Source: Brachymonas denitrificans (GTDB lineage: Bacteria; Pseudomonadota; Gammaproteobacteria; Burkholderiales; Burkholderiaceae_C). Taken from it: a stretch of 64,000 nucleotides of DNA. Below, piece by piece: positions 48,072 through 57,429 of this stretch; position 1 is the stretch's first letter; every line of letters starts with the position of its first letter. The notes under the pieces were generated by a model. The model was not told the DNA's origin. It saw only the letters and a program-made list of their open reading frames with translations, and ran no database searches. The stretch is taken from positions 263,001-327,000 of the forward strand of contig NZ_CAJQUA010000001.1 of the NCBI RefSeq assembly GCF_907163135.1, written 5' to 3'. The position numbers and the translations under genes are program-made.

Positions 48072-48695
48072 ATGAAACGTCGCAGCTTTGTTGAATTGTC
48101 CATGCTGGGGAGTGCCGGCGTCATGGCCACGGCCTATGCCCAGACGCCTGCCGTTGCCCAGAAGACCGCTTGCCCGACCGATGGCACGCCCAACCAGTTC
48201 ATTCCGAAGAAAACGGCGGATGCGAATCCGCTGCAGAACGAGCTGGCCAAGTATCCCAAGTGTCCCTACTGCGGCATGGACCGTACCCAGTACAGCCACA
48301 GCCGCATGCTGATCCAGTACGGTGACGATCTGGTGGACGGTACCTGCTCCATCCACTGCTCGGCGCTGAGTCTGGGCCTGAACATCGACCGCCAGCCCAA
48401 GATGATCTGGGTCGGCGACAACGCTTCCAACGCCGAAGTGAAGCCGCTGGTGGAAGTGGACAAGGCCTCCTTCCTGGTGGGCAGCAGCATCAAGGGCGTG
48501 ATGACCAAGCGCAGCAAGGTGGCGTACGGAACTCGCTCCGCTGCCGAGGCATCCAAAAAGGCCAACGGTGGCGAGATCACCGGTTTCGATCAGGCACTTG
48601 CCGCTGCCTATGCCGACCTGTCGGCTGACGTCAGCATGATCCGCAAGAACCGCGAAGAGCGCCGCAAGCGCATGGCTGAACAGAAGAAAGGGTAA
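48072..48695 (+). CDS. NosL-type copper-binding protein 1
   Basis: A 207-residue exported protein with a Tat-like signal (MKRRSFVELSMLGSAGVMATAYAQ, written in two parts here: RRSFVEL then a hydrophobic stretch to AYA). The NosL signature CPYCGM (Cys64, Cys67, Met69) is present, followed by a conserved Y-S-H-S-R-M and GTCSIHC, which adds more possible ligands. NosL delivers Cu(I) to NosZ in denitrifiers; no nosZ is in the window. The C-terminus is a charged helix (IRKNREERRKRMAEQKKG) not seen in ordinary NosL. A strong ribosome site (AGGAGAAC) precedes ATG 48072. Confidence 0.82.
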   Translation: MKRRSFVELSMLGSAGVMATAYAQTPAVAQKTACPTDGTPNQFIPKKTADANPLQNELAKYPKCPYCGMDRTQYSHSRMLIQYGDDLVDGTCSIHCSALSLGLNIDRQPKMIWVGDNASNAEVKPLVEVDKASFLVGSSIKGVMTKRSKVAYGTRSAAEASKKANGGEITGFDQALAAAYADLSADVSMIRKNREERRKRMAEQKKG

Positions 48696-48700
48696 GTACC

Positions 48701-49228
48701 ATGTCCTACGTCCGACTGAACCGCCGCGCCACGCTGGGTCTGCTGGCTGCCATGGCCCTTGCTCCCGTGCATGCGGCGGGGCAGCCGGGCGTGGCTGCTC
48801 CCGTGGTGAAGGTGCCCAAACCGGCACCGATGGACTTGTGCCCGGTGTGCGGCATGGTGGTGTCCAAGTACCCGAACTGGGTCGCGACCGTGCTGTGGAA
48901 AAACGGCCAGACGCACCATTTCGATGGTGCCAAGGACATGTTCAAGTTCCTGCACAACCTGGCCAAGTACGCCCCGCGCCAGCAGGCACAGGACATCGTC
49001 ACCATCGCCGTGACCGAATACTACAACCTGGACAAGGTCGATGCACGCAAGGCCTGGTTCGTAATCGGCTCGGATGTGCTGGGCCCGATGGGGCACGAGT
49101 TTGTGCCGCTTGCAACCGAAGCTGATGCGCGAGACTTCCTGAAGGACCACAAGGGCAAGAAGATGCTGCGCTTTGCCGACATCACCGCGCCGTGGCCGGT
49201 GCAACTGGACAAGGGCCAGTTCACCTGA
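48701..49228 (+). CDS. NosL-type copper-binding protein 2
   Basis: A 175-residue exported protein: signal sequence LNRRATLGLLAAMALAPVHAA, then the NosL motif CPVCGM (Cys47, Cys50, Met52) and the family segments THHFDGAKDMFKFL and DVLGPMGHEFVPLATEADARDFLKDHKGKKMLRF. It is closer to classical NosL than its upstream neighbour, from which it is separated by five bases. A tandem pair suggests two chaperones with different partners. It converges with mfd; the two stop codons are two bases apart and no terminator was seen. Confidence 0.88.
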   Translation: MSYVRLNRRATLGLLAAMALAPVHAAGQPGVAAPVVKVPKPAPMDLCPVCGMVVSKYPNWVATVLWKNGQTHHFDGAKDMFKFLHNLAKYAPRQQAQDIVTIAVTEYYNLDKVDARKAWFVIGSDVLGPMGHEFVPLATEADARDFLKDHKGKKMLRFADITAPWPVQLDKGQFT

Positions 49229-49230
49229 TC

Positions 49231-52200
49231 TCAGGCAGCGCCGGCCTCTTCGGTCAGCGGCTGCCCCAGACTGCGCAGAATATCCCGCACCAGCATCGCC
49301 CGATCCAGCGGTTTCTCCAGCGCACGCTCGATGCGCAGCTTTTCGTTGCCGGCCAGTTTCACGTGCTTGTTCTTCTGGATCAGCTGGATGATGGCCATCG
49401 GATCGATCGGCGGATTCGGCTTGAAGGTGATGGTGATCACCGTCGGCGCCGCCTCCACCTTGAGCACGCCATAGGGCTGTGACAGCACGCGCAGGCGGTG
49501 CACGTTCACCAGCGTTTCGGCCTGCGGCGGCAGCTTGCCGAAGCGGTCCACCAGCTCTTCCAGCAGGCGGTCCACCTGCTCGCTGGTCTTGGCCGTGGCC
49601 AGCTTCTTGTAGAAGCTCAGGCGCAGATGCACGTCGCCACAATAATCGTCCGGAAGCAGGGCCGGGGCGTGCAGGTTGATCTCGGTCACGGCCTGCAGCG
49701 GCGACAGCAGATCCGGCTCCTTGCCGGCCTTGAGCTGCTTGACCGCCTCGGCCAGCATCTCGTTGTAGAGCTGGAAGCCGATTTCCATCATATTGCCGCT
49801 CTGGTTCTCGCCCAGCACCTCGCCGGCGCCGCGGATTTCCAGGTCGTGCATGGCCAGATAGAAGCCGCTGCCCAGTTCCTCCATCTGCTGGATGGCATCG
49901 AGCCGCTGCGCCGCCTGCTTGGTCAGCCCTTCGATATCGGGCACCATCAGGTAGGCATAGGCCTGGTGGTGGCTGCGGCCGACGCGGCCGCGCAACTGAT
50001 GCAACTGCGCCAGGCCGAACTTGTCGGCGCGGCTGATCAGAATGGTGTTGGCGCTGGGCACGTCGATGCCGGTCTCGATGATGGTCGAGCACAGCAGGAT
50101 GTTGTGGCGCTGCGCCACGAACTCGCGCATCACGCGCTCCAGCTCGCGCTCGGGCATCTGGCCATGCGCCACCGCAATGCGCGCCTCGGGCAGGATCTCC
50201 TGCAGCTTCTGGCGACGGTTCTCGATGGTCTCGACCTCGTTGTGCAGGAAGTACACCTGCCCGCCACGCTTCAACTCGCGCAACACGGCTTCGCGGATCA
50301 CGCCGCTGTTTTCGCTGCGCACAAAGGTCTTGATGGCCAGGCGGCGCTGCGGTGCGGTGGCGATCACGCTCAGGTCGCGCAGGCCTTCCAGCGCCATGCC
50401 CATGGTGCGCGGGATCGGCGTGGCGGTCAGCGTCAGCACGTCCACCTCGGCGCGCAGCTGCTTCATCTGTTCCTTGTGGCGCACGCCGAAACGGTGCTCC
50501 TCGTCGATGATCAGCAGGCCCAGATTCTTGAACTGCACCTCGCTGGACAACAGCTTGTGCGTGCCCACGACGATATCCACCGTGCCTTCCGCGATGCCTT
50601 TCACCGCCGCCGTCACCTCCTTGCCGGAGCGGAAGCGCGAAATCTCCGCCACCTTGATCGGCCATTTGGCAAAGCGGTCCTTGAGCGTCTGGTAATGCTG
50701 TTCGGCCAGCAGCGTGGTGGGCGCCAGAAAGGCCACCTGCTTGCCGCCGGTCACGGCGACGAATGCGGCGCGCAAGGCCACCTCGGTCTTGCCGAAGCCC
50801 ACATCGCCGCACACCAGCCGGTCCATGGGGCGCGGCGATACCATGTCCTGGATCACGGCGTGGATCGCCGCCAGTTGATCGGCGGTTTCGTCAAAGCCGA
50901 AGTCGTTGGCAAACACCTCGTAATCGGCCATGGAGAAGCGGAACGGATGCCCTTCGCGCGCGGCACGGCGTGCGTAAATGTTGAGCAGTTCGGCCGCGCT
51001 GTCGCGCACTTGTTCGGCGGCCTTGCGCTTGGCCTTTTCCCATTGCGAGCCGCCCAGCTTGTGCAATGGCGCCTCGTCCGGGCTCACGCCGGTATAGCGG
51101 CTGATCAGGTGCAGCTGGCTCACCGGCACGTACAGTGTCGCGTCAGACGCGTATTCCAGATGCAGAAACTCCTGCAGCGCCGCCGTGCCATCCGGATTCT
51201 TCTGGCCCACGTCCATGTTGACCAGGCCCTGGTAGCGACCAATGCCGTGTGCGCTGTGCACCACCGGATCGCCCACCTTCAGCTCGCTCAAGTCCTTGAT
51301 CAGCGCTTCGACGTCGCTCGCATGCTCCTGACGCCGGCGGCGCCTGTGCTGCACGCCACCACTGCCGGCAAACAGCTCGGCTTCGGTGATCAGGTCGATG
51401 GCGGACTCGTTCCAGGCAAAGCCCTGCACCAGACTGGACGTGGCCAGACCGACTTTTTCGTCGCTCTGCTGGAACTCCGCCAGTGTATCCATCGCCACCG
51501 GCTGCACGCCGCTGGCGCGCAGGAAATCCAGCAGGCTTTCGCGCCGGCCGGCACTCTCCGCCAGCAGCAGCACGCGGTGTGGCGTGCTGCGGATATGCGC
51601 CTGCAGGCGCAGCAGCGGGTCGTCCGTGCCACGCATGGCAGCGACGTCGGGCAGCAGCGAGAATTCGGCGTAATGACTGACTGCCTCTCCAGCTGCTTCT
51701 GCGCCATTGCCGCCATCGGAGGCAGAAGTCTTTGCGCGGGCGGCCTCGGCTGTTTCCGATGGCAGGCTGATGGCACGTGCCGGTCGCAACGCCAGCTGCG
51801 CAAAGCGCTTGCCCTCGTTGTAAAACTGCTCGACGCTCAGAAACAGCGTTTCGGGCGGCAGCGCCGGCCGCTCGGGATCGCCCTGCAGCAGCCGGTAGCG
51901 CTCGCGCGTATCCTCCCAGAAGCGCTGGAACGGCGTTTCCAGATCATCATGCAACACCACCGTGCTGTGTGCCGGCAGATAGTCGAACACCGTGGCCGTG
52001 TCATCGAAGAACAGCGGCAGGTAATACTCGATGCCTGCCGTGGCAATTCCTGCCCCCATGTCCTTGTAGATGCGGCTGCGCGTCGGGTCACCTTCCAGCA
52101 ACTCGCGCCAGTGCTGCCGAAAGCGCGAGCGTGCCGCATCGTCCATCGGAAACTCGCGCCCCGGCAGCAGGCGCACCTCCGGCACCGGCTGCAGGCTGCG

Positions 52201-52809
52201 CTGCGAGTCCGGATCGAAGGTGCGGATGCTGTCGATCTCGTCATCGAACAGGTCGATGCGGAAGGGCTGCGGCGAGCCCATCGGGAACAGGTCGATCAGG
52301 CCGCCGCGCACGGCGTATTCGCCAGGGCTCACCACCTGGCTCACATGCGCATAGCCGGCCATGGTGAGCTGGCTCTTCAGCGCAGCCTCGTCCAGCATCT
52401 GGCCGGTACGGAAATGGAAAGTGTAGCCCGCCAGGAAGGAGGGCGGCCCCAGCCGGTACAGCGCCGTGGTGGCCGGAATCAGCACCACATCCGCGCCATC
52501 TTCCGCGCTGTGCTGGCTGATGCGCCACAGTGTTGCCAGCCGCTCGCTGATCAGGTCCTGATGCGGCGAGAAGCTGTCGTAGGGCAGGGTTTCCCAATCG
52601 GGAAACAGCACGCAGCGCAAGCCCGGTTCGAAGAAGGGGAGTTCGTCCAGCAGCCGTTGCGCATCGCTGGCATCGGAGGTGACGATGGCAGTACACCGTC
52701 CCCCGGCCTTGTCCCGTGCCGCCAGCTGCGCCAGCAGGGCGGCATCGGCGGAGGCGATGGGGCGGGGCAGCGTGTAGCGCTGGCCGGGGGCGAGCTTGGG
52801 CAATTGCAT
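49231..52809 (-). CDS. mfd: Transcription-repair coupling factor
   Basis: Mfd removes stalled RNA polymerase and recruits UvrA. The 1192-residue product shows the UvrB-homology region at the N-terminus (SDASDAQRLLDELPFF, FPDWETLPYDSFSPHQD), the polymerase-interaction region (KVGDPVVHSAHGIGRYQGL), the RecG-like motor with Walker A GDVGFGKTEVALRAA and DEEH (IIDEEHRFGV), QLRGRVGRS, and the C-terminal autoinhibitory domain. Start at ATG 52809 (MQLPKLAPGQRYTL); upstream codons to 52947 lack similarity. The very long plus-strand frame over the same region is a codon-bias shadow. Confidence 0.96.
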   Translation of the reverse strand: MQLPKLAPGQRYTLPRPIASADAALLAQLAARDKAGGRCTAIVTSDASDAQRLLDELPFFEPGLRCVLFPDWETLPYDSFSPHQDLISERLATLWRISQHSAEDGADVVLIPATTALYRLGPPSFLAGYTFHFRTGQMLDEAALKSQLTMAGYAHVSQVVSPGEYAVRGGLIDLFPMGSPQPFRIDLFDDEIDSIRTFDPDSQRSLQPVPEVRLLPGREFPMDDAARSRFRQHWRELLEGDPTRSRIYKDMGAGIATAGIEYYLPLFFDDTATVFDYLPAHSTVVLHDDLETPFQRFWEDTRERYRLLQGDPERPALPPETLFLSVEQFYNEGKRFAQLALRPARAISLPSETAEAARAKTSASDGGNGAEAAGEAVSHYAEFSLLPDVAAMRGTDDPLLRLQAHIRSTPHRVLLLAESAGRRESLLDFLRASGVQPVAMDTLAEFQQSDEKVGLATSSLVQGFAWNESAIDLITEAELFAGSGGVQHRRRRRQEHASDVEALIKDLSELKVGDPVVHSAHGIGRYQGLVNMDVGQKNPDGTAALQEFLHLEYASDATLYVPVSQLHLISRYTGVSPDEAPLHKLGGSQWEKAKRKAAEQVRDSAAELLNIYARRAAREGHPFRFSMADYEVFANDFGFDETADQLAAIHAVIQDMVSPRPMDRLVCGDVGFGKTEVALRAAFVAVTGGKQVAFLAPTTLLAEQHYQTLKDRFAKWPIKVAEISRFRSGKEVTAAVKGIAEGTVDIVVGTHKLLSSEVQFKNLGLLIIDEEHRFGVRHKEQMKQLRAEVDVLTLTATPIPRTMGMALEGLRDLSVIATAPQRRLAIKTFVRSENSGVIREAVLRELKRGGQVYFLHNEVETIENRRQKLQEILPEARIAVAHGQMPERELERVMREFVAQRHNILLCSTIIETGIDVPSANTILISRADKFGLAQLHQLRGRVGRSHHQAYAYLMVPDIEGLTKQAAQRLDAIQQMEELGSGFYLAMHDLEIRGAGEVLGENQSGNMMEIGFQLYNEMLAEAVKQLKAGKEPDLLSPLQAVTEINLHAPALLPDDYCGDVHLRLSFYKKLATAKTSEQVDRLLEELVDRFGKLPPQAETLVNVHRLRVLSQPYGVLKVEAAPTVITITFKPNPPIDPMAIIQLIQKNKHVKLAGNEKLRIERALEKPLDRAMLVRDILRSLGQPLTEEAGAA

Positions 52810-53022
52810 GGGAGGCGGGGGAACAAAACACCAATACCCGCGGCCTGTACAGGGCGCGGGGTGAATGGCGTTCATTGTAAAACGCGGGGGCTGCCCGCAG
52901 GGCTTGTACGACTGCCGCAGGCTTTCTTTCGGGGTAAGAAAATGCAAAGAACGGGCAGCCCGCCATCCCGCCGCCCGGGCTCTGGCACACTGTCATGCAG
53001 AACAGAATGAGAGAGCCTGTCC

Positions 53023-53775
53023 ATGCCCGATATCTATGCCGTGATCCCCTGCGCCGGCACCGGCAGCCGCGCCGGCACGGCCATCCCCAAGCAATATCAG
53101 CCGATCGCCGGCAAGGCCATGCTCTGGCACACGCTGGCTGCCTTTGCGGCCTGCCCGGCCATCACCGAAACGCTGCTGGTGCTTGCTCCTGATGACAACT
53201 GGTTTGCCAGACACCAGGCGCCGCCTGAAGTGCCGGCCCGCCGCTTCATGACCACGCCCGCAGGCGGCGCCAGCCGCGCCGAAAGCGTGCGCAACGGCCT
53301 GCAGGCCCTGCGCGCGCAGGGCGCCCAGCCCGAAGACTGGGTGCTGGTGCATGACGCTGCCCGTTGCCTGATTACCCGGGAGCAGATCGAGCACCTGATC
53401 GCCGCCTGCAAACCGGACGAAACCGGCGGCCTGCTGGCCGTGCCGCTGCCGGACACGCTCAAGTGCGAGTTGCCGCGCAACGGCCTGCCGGACGACGTGC
53501 CCGCGCGCGTCGCAGCGACTGTGCCGCGCAGCGACAAATGGCTGGCGCAGACGCCGCAGATGTTCCGCCTTGGCGTGCTGTTGCAGGCGCTGGAGGCTGG
53601 CCTGCAGCACGCGCCCGAGCACATCACCGACGAAGCCAGCGCCATCGAGCGCCTTGGCCTGCAGCCGCTGCTGGTGCAGGGCAGTGGCTGGAACTTCAAG
53701 GTCACCTATCCGGAAGACTTCACCCTGGCCGAGGCCGTGCTGCTGGCACGGCAACAGCACCAGAAGGTAGACTGA
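53023..53775 (+). CDS. ispD: 2-C-methyl-D-erythritol 4-phosphate cytidylyltransferase
   Basis: The third enzyme of the MEP isoprenoid pathway. The 250-residue product has the nucleotide-binding IPCAGTGSRAGTAIPKQYQPIAGK, RAESVRNGLQAL, VLVHDAARCLI and the C-terminal GSGWNFKVTYPEDFTLAEAVL. ATG 53023 fits the conserved N-terminus. It diverges from mfd and is followed after 69 bases by ispF, the usual pair. Confidence 0.96.
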   Translation: MPDIYAVIPCAGTGSRAGTAIPKQYQPIAGKAMLWHTLAAFAACPAITETLLVLAPDDNWFARHQAPPEVPARRFMTTPAGGASRAESVRNGLQALRAQGAQPEDWVLVHDAARCLITREQIEHLIAACKPDETGGLLAVPLPDTLKCELPRNGLPDDVPARVAATVPRSDKWLAQTPQMFRLGVLLQALEAGLQHAPEHITDEASAIERLGLQPLLVQGSGWNFKVTYPEDFTLAEAVLLARQQHQKVD

Positions 53776-53844
53776 GGCCGGTCGGAGAGGCAGCCGGAGC
53801 GGTTTGCGGCCCCCGTTCTTGCAGGCAATGCGACAATCCGGTGC

Positions 53845-54348
53845 ATGACTACCTCGACACCGCTTTTCCCCCCATTCCGCATCGGCGAAGGCTGGGACAC
53901 GCACCAGCTGGTTGAAGGCCGACCGCTCTGGCTGGGCGGCGTGCAGATCCCGCATCCCATGGGCCTGCTGGGCCACTCCGATGCCGATGTGCTGCTGCAT
54001 GCCATCACCGACGCCATCCTGGGCGCTGCCGGCATGGGCGATATCGGCACGCTCTTCCCCGACACCGACCCTGCCTTCAAGGGCGCCGACTCGCGCGTGC
54101 TGCTGCGCGAGGCGATGCAGCGTGTGCGCGCCAGCGGCTGGCAGGTCGGCAATGTGGACTGCACCATCATCGCGCAAAAGCCCAAGCTGGCGCCCTACAA
54201 GGCCGCCATGGCGCAGTCGGTGGCGGACTGCCTGGGTGTGACGGCCGCGCAGGTCAACGTCAAGGCCAAGACGGCGGAGAAGCTCGGCCCAGTGGGTGAG
54301 GAGCGCAGCATGGAAGCACGCGCGGTGGTGCTGCTGTTTCCTGCCTGA
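53845..54348 (+). CDS. ispF: 2-C-methyl-D-erythritol 2,4-cyclodiphosphate synthase
   Basis: The fifth enzyme of the MEP pathway. The 167-residue product has the zinc ligands in [53 protein letters not shown] (Asp-x-His type) and [21 protein letters not shown] at the C-terminus. Length is normal. Its stop lies 66 bases from the stop of the convergent sensor kinase. Confidence 0.96.
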   Translation: MTTSTPLFPPFRIGEGWDTHQLVEGRPLWLGGVQIPHPMGLLGHSDADVLLHAITDAILGAAGMGDIGTLFPDTDPAFKGADSRVLLREAMQRVRASGWQVGNVDCTIIAQKPKLAPYKAAMAQSVADCLGVTAAQVNVKAKTAEKLGPVGEERSMEARAVVLLFPA

Positions 54349-54414
54349 AACGCGGGGCACGCCTGCAGGCAGGGCTGCGGGTTACAGTGCAATCACTCTT
54401 GGTGGACCAGATGT

Positions 54415-55890
54415 CTATTTGACCCGCGGCAGCCGCAGGTCCGCCTGCAGACCGCCTTCCTTGCGGTTGCTCAGCATCAGCGTGCCGCCCATGTACTGCA
54501 CCACCTTCTTCACGATGGAAAGGCCCAGGCCGCTGCCCGCCGCCGAGGTGCGCGCCTCATCGGCCCGGTAGAAGGGCTGCGTCAGCCGGTGCAGCATGGC
54601 TTCGGGCACTCCCGCGCCACGGTCGGAAATCTGCAGGTGCACATAGCCGGCTTCGGCGCGCGCAATCACATCCACTTCCGTGTAGTCCGCATTCGGGGTC
54701 TTGCCGTAGCGCCGTGCATTCTCCAGCAGGTTGGAGACGACCCGCGCCAGCTCGATCTCGTCCGCCTTCACGCGCAGGTTGTTCGGTACCTGGATGTTCA
54801 GGCGCATGTCATCGGCATTCAGGTAGGGATAGGCACTGGTCTGCACCACCTCCTTCAGCTGCACCGTGGTCAGTTGCATGGAGTCCGGGCGAGCGTAGTC
54901 CATGAACTTGTTGATGATCGAGTCGACCTGCTCAATGTCGGCAGCCATGTACTTCTGGGCTTCTTCGTCGGATACGCTCATTTCCACTTCCAGCCGCAGG
55001 CGCGCCAGCGGGGTGCGCAAATCGTGCGAGATGCCGGCCAGCATCACGGCGCGCTCCTGCTCCACCTTGGCCATCTGCTCGGCCATGCGGTTGAAGCCGA
55101 TGTTCACCTCGCGCAGCTCCTTGGTCGATACTGCCTCGTCCAGGTGGCCGGCATTGAAGTCGCCCTGGCGGATCTTGCCGATGGCGATGGACAGCTGCTT
55201 GAGCGGCCGGTTGACCAGGCCCGCCATCAGCGCAGCGCCCGCCAGCGACAGGCCGGCTGCCATCAGCATCCACACCAGCCAGGTGGTGCCGCCCACCGGC
55301 GTCACGCGTGACTGGTCGGTCAGCAGCCAGTAGGCATCGCCGTCGATGTCGAAGCCGATCCACAGGCCTTCTTCGCCGTTGACGGAGCTTGCTACCACCG
55401 TTCGGGGGCCCAGGCGCAGCTCCAGCTCTTCCGTCACGCGTTCATCCAGCTGGTCGCGGTTGATGATCTCGATTCTGTCTTCCTGCTCGCGTGGCAGGAT
55501 GCGCACGCCTTCTTCTTCGGCCAGCGTCTTCATCAGCGCCAGCCGCGTGATCGAATCGGAATACACCAGCGCGGCCCGGCTCAGGTTGACCAGCGAGGCA
55601 ATCTGCTGGGCCGTCTGCGTGGCGCGCGGCTCGAAGTCGAGCGAGCGGATCGTCATCAGCCAGCCGATGGTGCTCATGGTGAGCAGCAGGCCGATCATGA
55701 TGAAGGTGCGCCAGAACAGGTTCAGGCCCCAGCGCGGCACGACGTAGGGCACGGCTCCCGGCTCGCCTGCGACAACAGGTGCCGGCGTCTGGACGGATGG
55801 CTCTTCCTGGCCGTCTGCAGCAGCTTCGTGCTGGGCCGACCAGCGCGGCGCCAGCAGACGGGTCAGGGAAGAGAACGTGTCTTTGCTCAT
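54415..55890 (-). CDS. envZ: EnvZ-family sensor histidine kinase
   Basis: A membrane sensor kinase partnered with the OmpR-type regulator upstream. The 491-residue product has a 55-residue acidic/Pro-rich cytoplasmic N-extension, helices at about 61-80 and 203-225 enclosing a periplasmic domain, HAMP (226-278), the H-box ISHDLRTPLARLRLEVEM with His289, and N, G1, F and G2 boxes (NLLENARRY, DRGAGVPEA, FYRADEARTS, GLGLSIV). The signal sensed is unknown. The N-extension is longer than in E. coli EnvZ. It follows ompR on the same strand with 134 bases between. Confidence 0.88.
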   Translation of the reverse strand: MSKDTFSSLTRLLAPRWSAQHEAAADGQEEPSVQTPAPVVAGEPGAVPYVVPRWGLNLFWRTFIMIGLLLTMSTIGWLMTIRSLDFEPRATQTAQQIASLVNLSRAALVYSDSITRLALMKTLAEEEGVRILPREQEDRIEIINRDQLDERVTEELELRLGPRTVVASSVNGEEGLWIGFDIDGDAYWLLTDQSRVTPVGGTTWLVWMLMAAGLSLAGAALMAGLVNRPLKQLSIAIGKIRQGDFNAGHLDEAVSTKELREVNIGFNRMAEQMAKVEQERAVMLAGISHDLRTPLARLRLEVEMSVSDEEAQKYMAADIEQVDSIINKFMDYARPDSMQLTTVQLKEVVQTSAYPYLNADDMRLNIQVPNNLRVKADEIELARVVSNLLENARRYGKTPNADYTEVDVIARAEAGYVHLQISDRGAGVPEAMLHRLTQPFYRADEARTSAAGSGLGLSIVKKVVQYMGGTLMLSNRKEGGLQADLRLPRVK

Positions 55891-56024
55891 GAACAGCGAA
55901 CAGGCGCTGCGGGCCGCAGCGGGAATGGAGGGCGGTACAGGCGTGCCGCAGGGGTTGGCGTCATGCGATGTGCGGGGCGACTATCCGGCAGGGACAGGCA
56001 TGCCCGCGTCATCGTGATGGCGTC

Positions 56025-56762
56025 TCAGGTGTTGCCGCCGCCATCCGGTACGAACACGTAACCCACGCCCCACACAGTCTGGATGTAGCGTGGCGAGGCC
56101 GGATCCGTTTCGATCAGCTTGCGCAGGCGCGAGACCTGCACGTCCAGACTGCGGTCGAAGGGCTCGAACTCGCGGCCGCGTGCCAGCTGGGCCAGCTTTT
56201 CGCGCGACAGCGGCTGGCGCGGGTGGCGCACCAGAGCCTTGAGCATGGCGAATTCGCCCGTGGTCAGCGGCAGGTCTTCGCCATCCTTTTTCAGGGTGCG
56301 CGCGCTCAGGTCGAACACGTAGTTGCCGAAGCTCACGACCTCGGTCTCGGTGGAAGGAGCGCCGGGCGCCTCGACGGCCGGGCGGCGGCGCAGCACGGCG
56401 TGCACGCGGGCCAGCAGCTCGCGCGGGTTGAAGGGCTTGCCCAGATAGTCGTCGGCGCCGATTTCGAGGCCGACGATGCGGTCCACGTCCTCGCCCTTGG
56501 CAGTGAGCATGATGATGGGCGTCTTGTCGTTGGCGGCGCGCAGACGGCGGCAGATGGACAGGCCGTCTTCGCCGGGAAGCATCAGGTCGAGCACGATCAG
56601 GTCGACCGCTTCGCGCAGCAGGATGCGGTTGAGGTTCTTGCCATCTTCGGCCACCATCACTTCAAAGCCTTCCTGGCTCAGGTAGCGGCGCAGCAGATCG
56701 CGGATGCGGGCATCGTCATCCACTACCACGATCTTGTCGGCACGGGTGTTGGCCTGAGTCAT
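56025..56762 (-). CDS. ompR: OmpR-family response regulator
   Basis: A 245-residue DNA-binding regulator. The receiver domain has DDD (residues 15-17), phosphoacceptor Asp59 in IVLDLMLPGEDGLSICRRL, and the KPFNPRELLARVHAVLRRR segment, nearly the same as E. coli OmpR; a C-terminal winged helix follows (DRSLDVQVSRLRKLIE, GYVFVPDG). Start ATG 56762 follows GGAGGACAAG. It is the partner of the EnvZ-type kinase. Targets probably include porin or envelope genes. Confidence 0.92.
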   Translation of the reverse strand: MTQANTRADKIVVVDDDARIRDLLRRYLSQEGFEVMVAEDGKNLNRILLREAVDLIVLDLMLPGEDGLSICRRLRAANDKTPIIMLTAKGEDVDRIVGLEIGADDYLGKPFNPRELLARVHAVLRRRPAVEAPGAPSTETEVVSFGNYVFDLSARTLKKDGEDLPLTTGEFAMLKALVRHPRQPLSREKLAQLARGREFEPFDRSLDVQVSRLRKLIETDPASPRYIQTVWGVGYVFVPDGGGNT

Positions 56763-57024
56763 CTTGTCCTCCGTGAATTTGTAACACAGACGGATGTTAG
56801 GCCGCATTCGCCAAAAAACCACCCATTTTTCATTGCCTTTTCACACTGTTACACATCTTGCGGGGGGATTGCCTTTCTGACCGGATGGTGCCTAGTATCC
56901 TCGCGGCAGACCGTTAAGCTTGGGGAATTGACAAGGCGTTCTGGTCTGCCCTGCAAGCATGTCGCAAGGATTTGCTGGCATGGCGGAAGCTGGCGTCCAG
57001 AATGCAGGAACAAGGCAGTAAGCA
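56763..57024. promoter_or_regulatory. Divergent control region between ompR and a secreted-protein gene
   Basis: The 262-base gap holds the start regions of both genes. On the plus strand TTGCCT (56869-56874), 18 bases and TAGTAT (56893-56898) form a good sigma-70 promoter, with transcription expected near 56905 and a leader of about 120 bases. On the minus strand a TAACAT lies about 30 bases before the ompR ribosome site, but its -35 is unclear. Nothing else stands out. Confidence 0.5.
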
Positions 57025-57372
57025 ATGAAATCAGACAAGGCAGACATCACGTTCAACCCGGCCATGCTTGCGGGAGGCGAGAGTGTCCCGGGCAAGCGCG
57101 CCTGGGGGGGCAAATGGATTGCCTTGCCGGCGCTGCTGGCGGCAGGGCTGTTCAGCCCGGCTGCGTGGGCGGATTGTCCGTCTCCCAATGAGGTTGGCAA
57201 GCAGTTTCCGGGCCCGCCGGTGCGGGACGACTTGCGCCAGACGCTCACCACGTCCAGGGATTGCATGAATACCATCCAGCCCAAGCGCATGAGCCCGCGC
57301 GAATTGCAGGAGCTGCGCAAGGCCATCCGTGACCATGCCACTGCCAACGGGCGCAAGCTGCGCTCGCGCTGA
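57025..57372 (+). CDS. Small secreted protein, unknown function
   Basis: A 115-residue protein. Residues 1-30 form a charged N-terminus, then a hydrophobic signal (WIALPALLAAGLFSPAAWA) with a cleavage site expected after AWA. The mature part of about 65 residues contains two cysteines (ADCPSPN and SRDCMNT) that could form a disulfide, and a basic C-terminal helix (RELQELRKAIRDHATANGRKLRSR). No named domain was recognised. It lies 57 bases before a SIMPL-domain gene in the same direction, so they may be co-transcribed. Confidence 0.6.
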   Translation: MKSDKADITFNPAMLAGGESVPGKRAWGGKWIALPALLAAGLFSPAAWADCPSPNEVGKQFPGPPVRDDLRQTLTTSRDCMNTIQPKRMSPRELQELRKAIRDHATANGRKLRSR

Positions 57373-57429
57373 CAGGATTTTTCCGGCCCGCGTCTGCGGG
57401 CCTTGTTACTTTGAGGAAGGACGTTTTTC

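Noticed and set aside
49498-53010. A 1170-codon plus-strand frame opposite mfd.
   Set aside because: His/Gln/Leu-rich shadow of mfd with no domain and no ribosome site.
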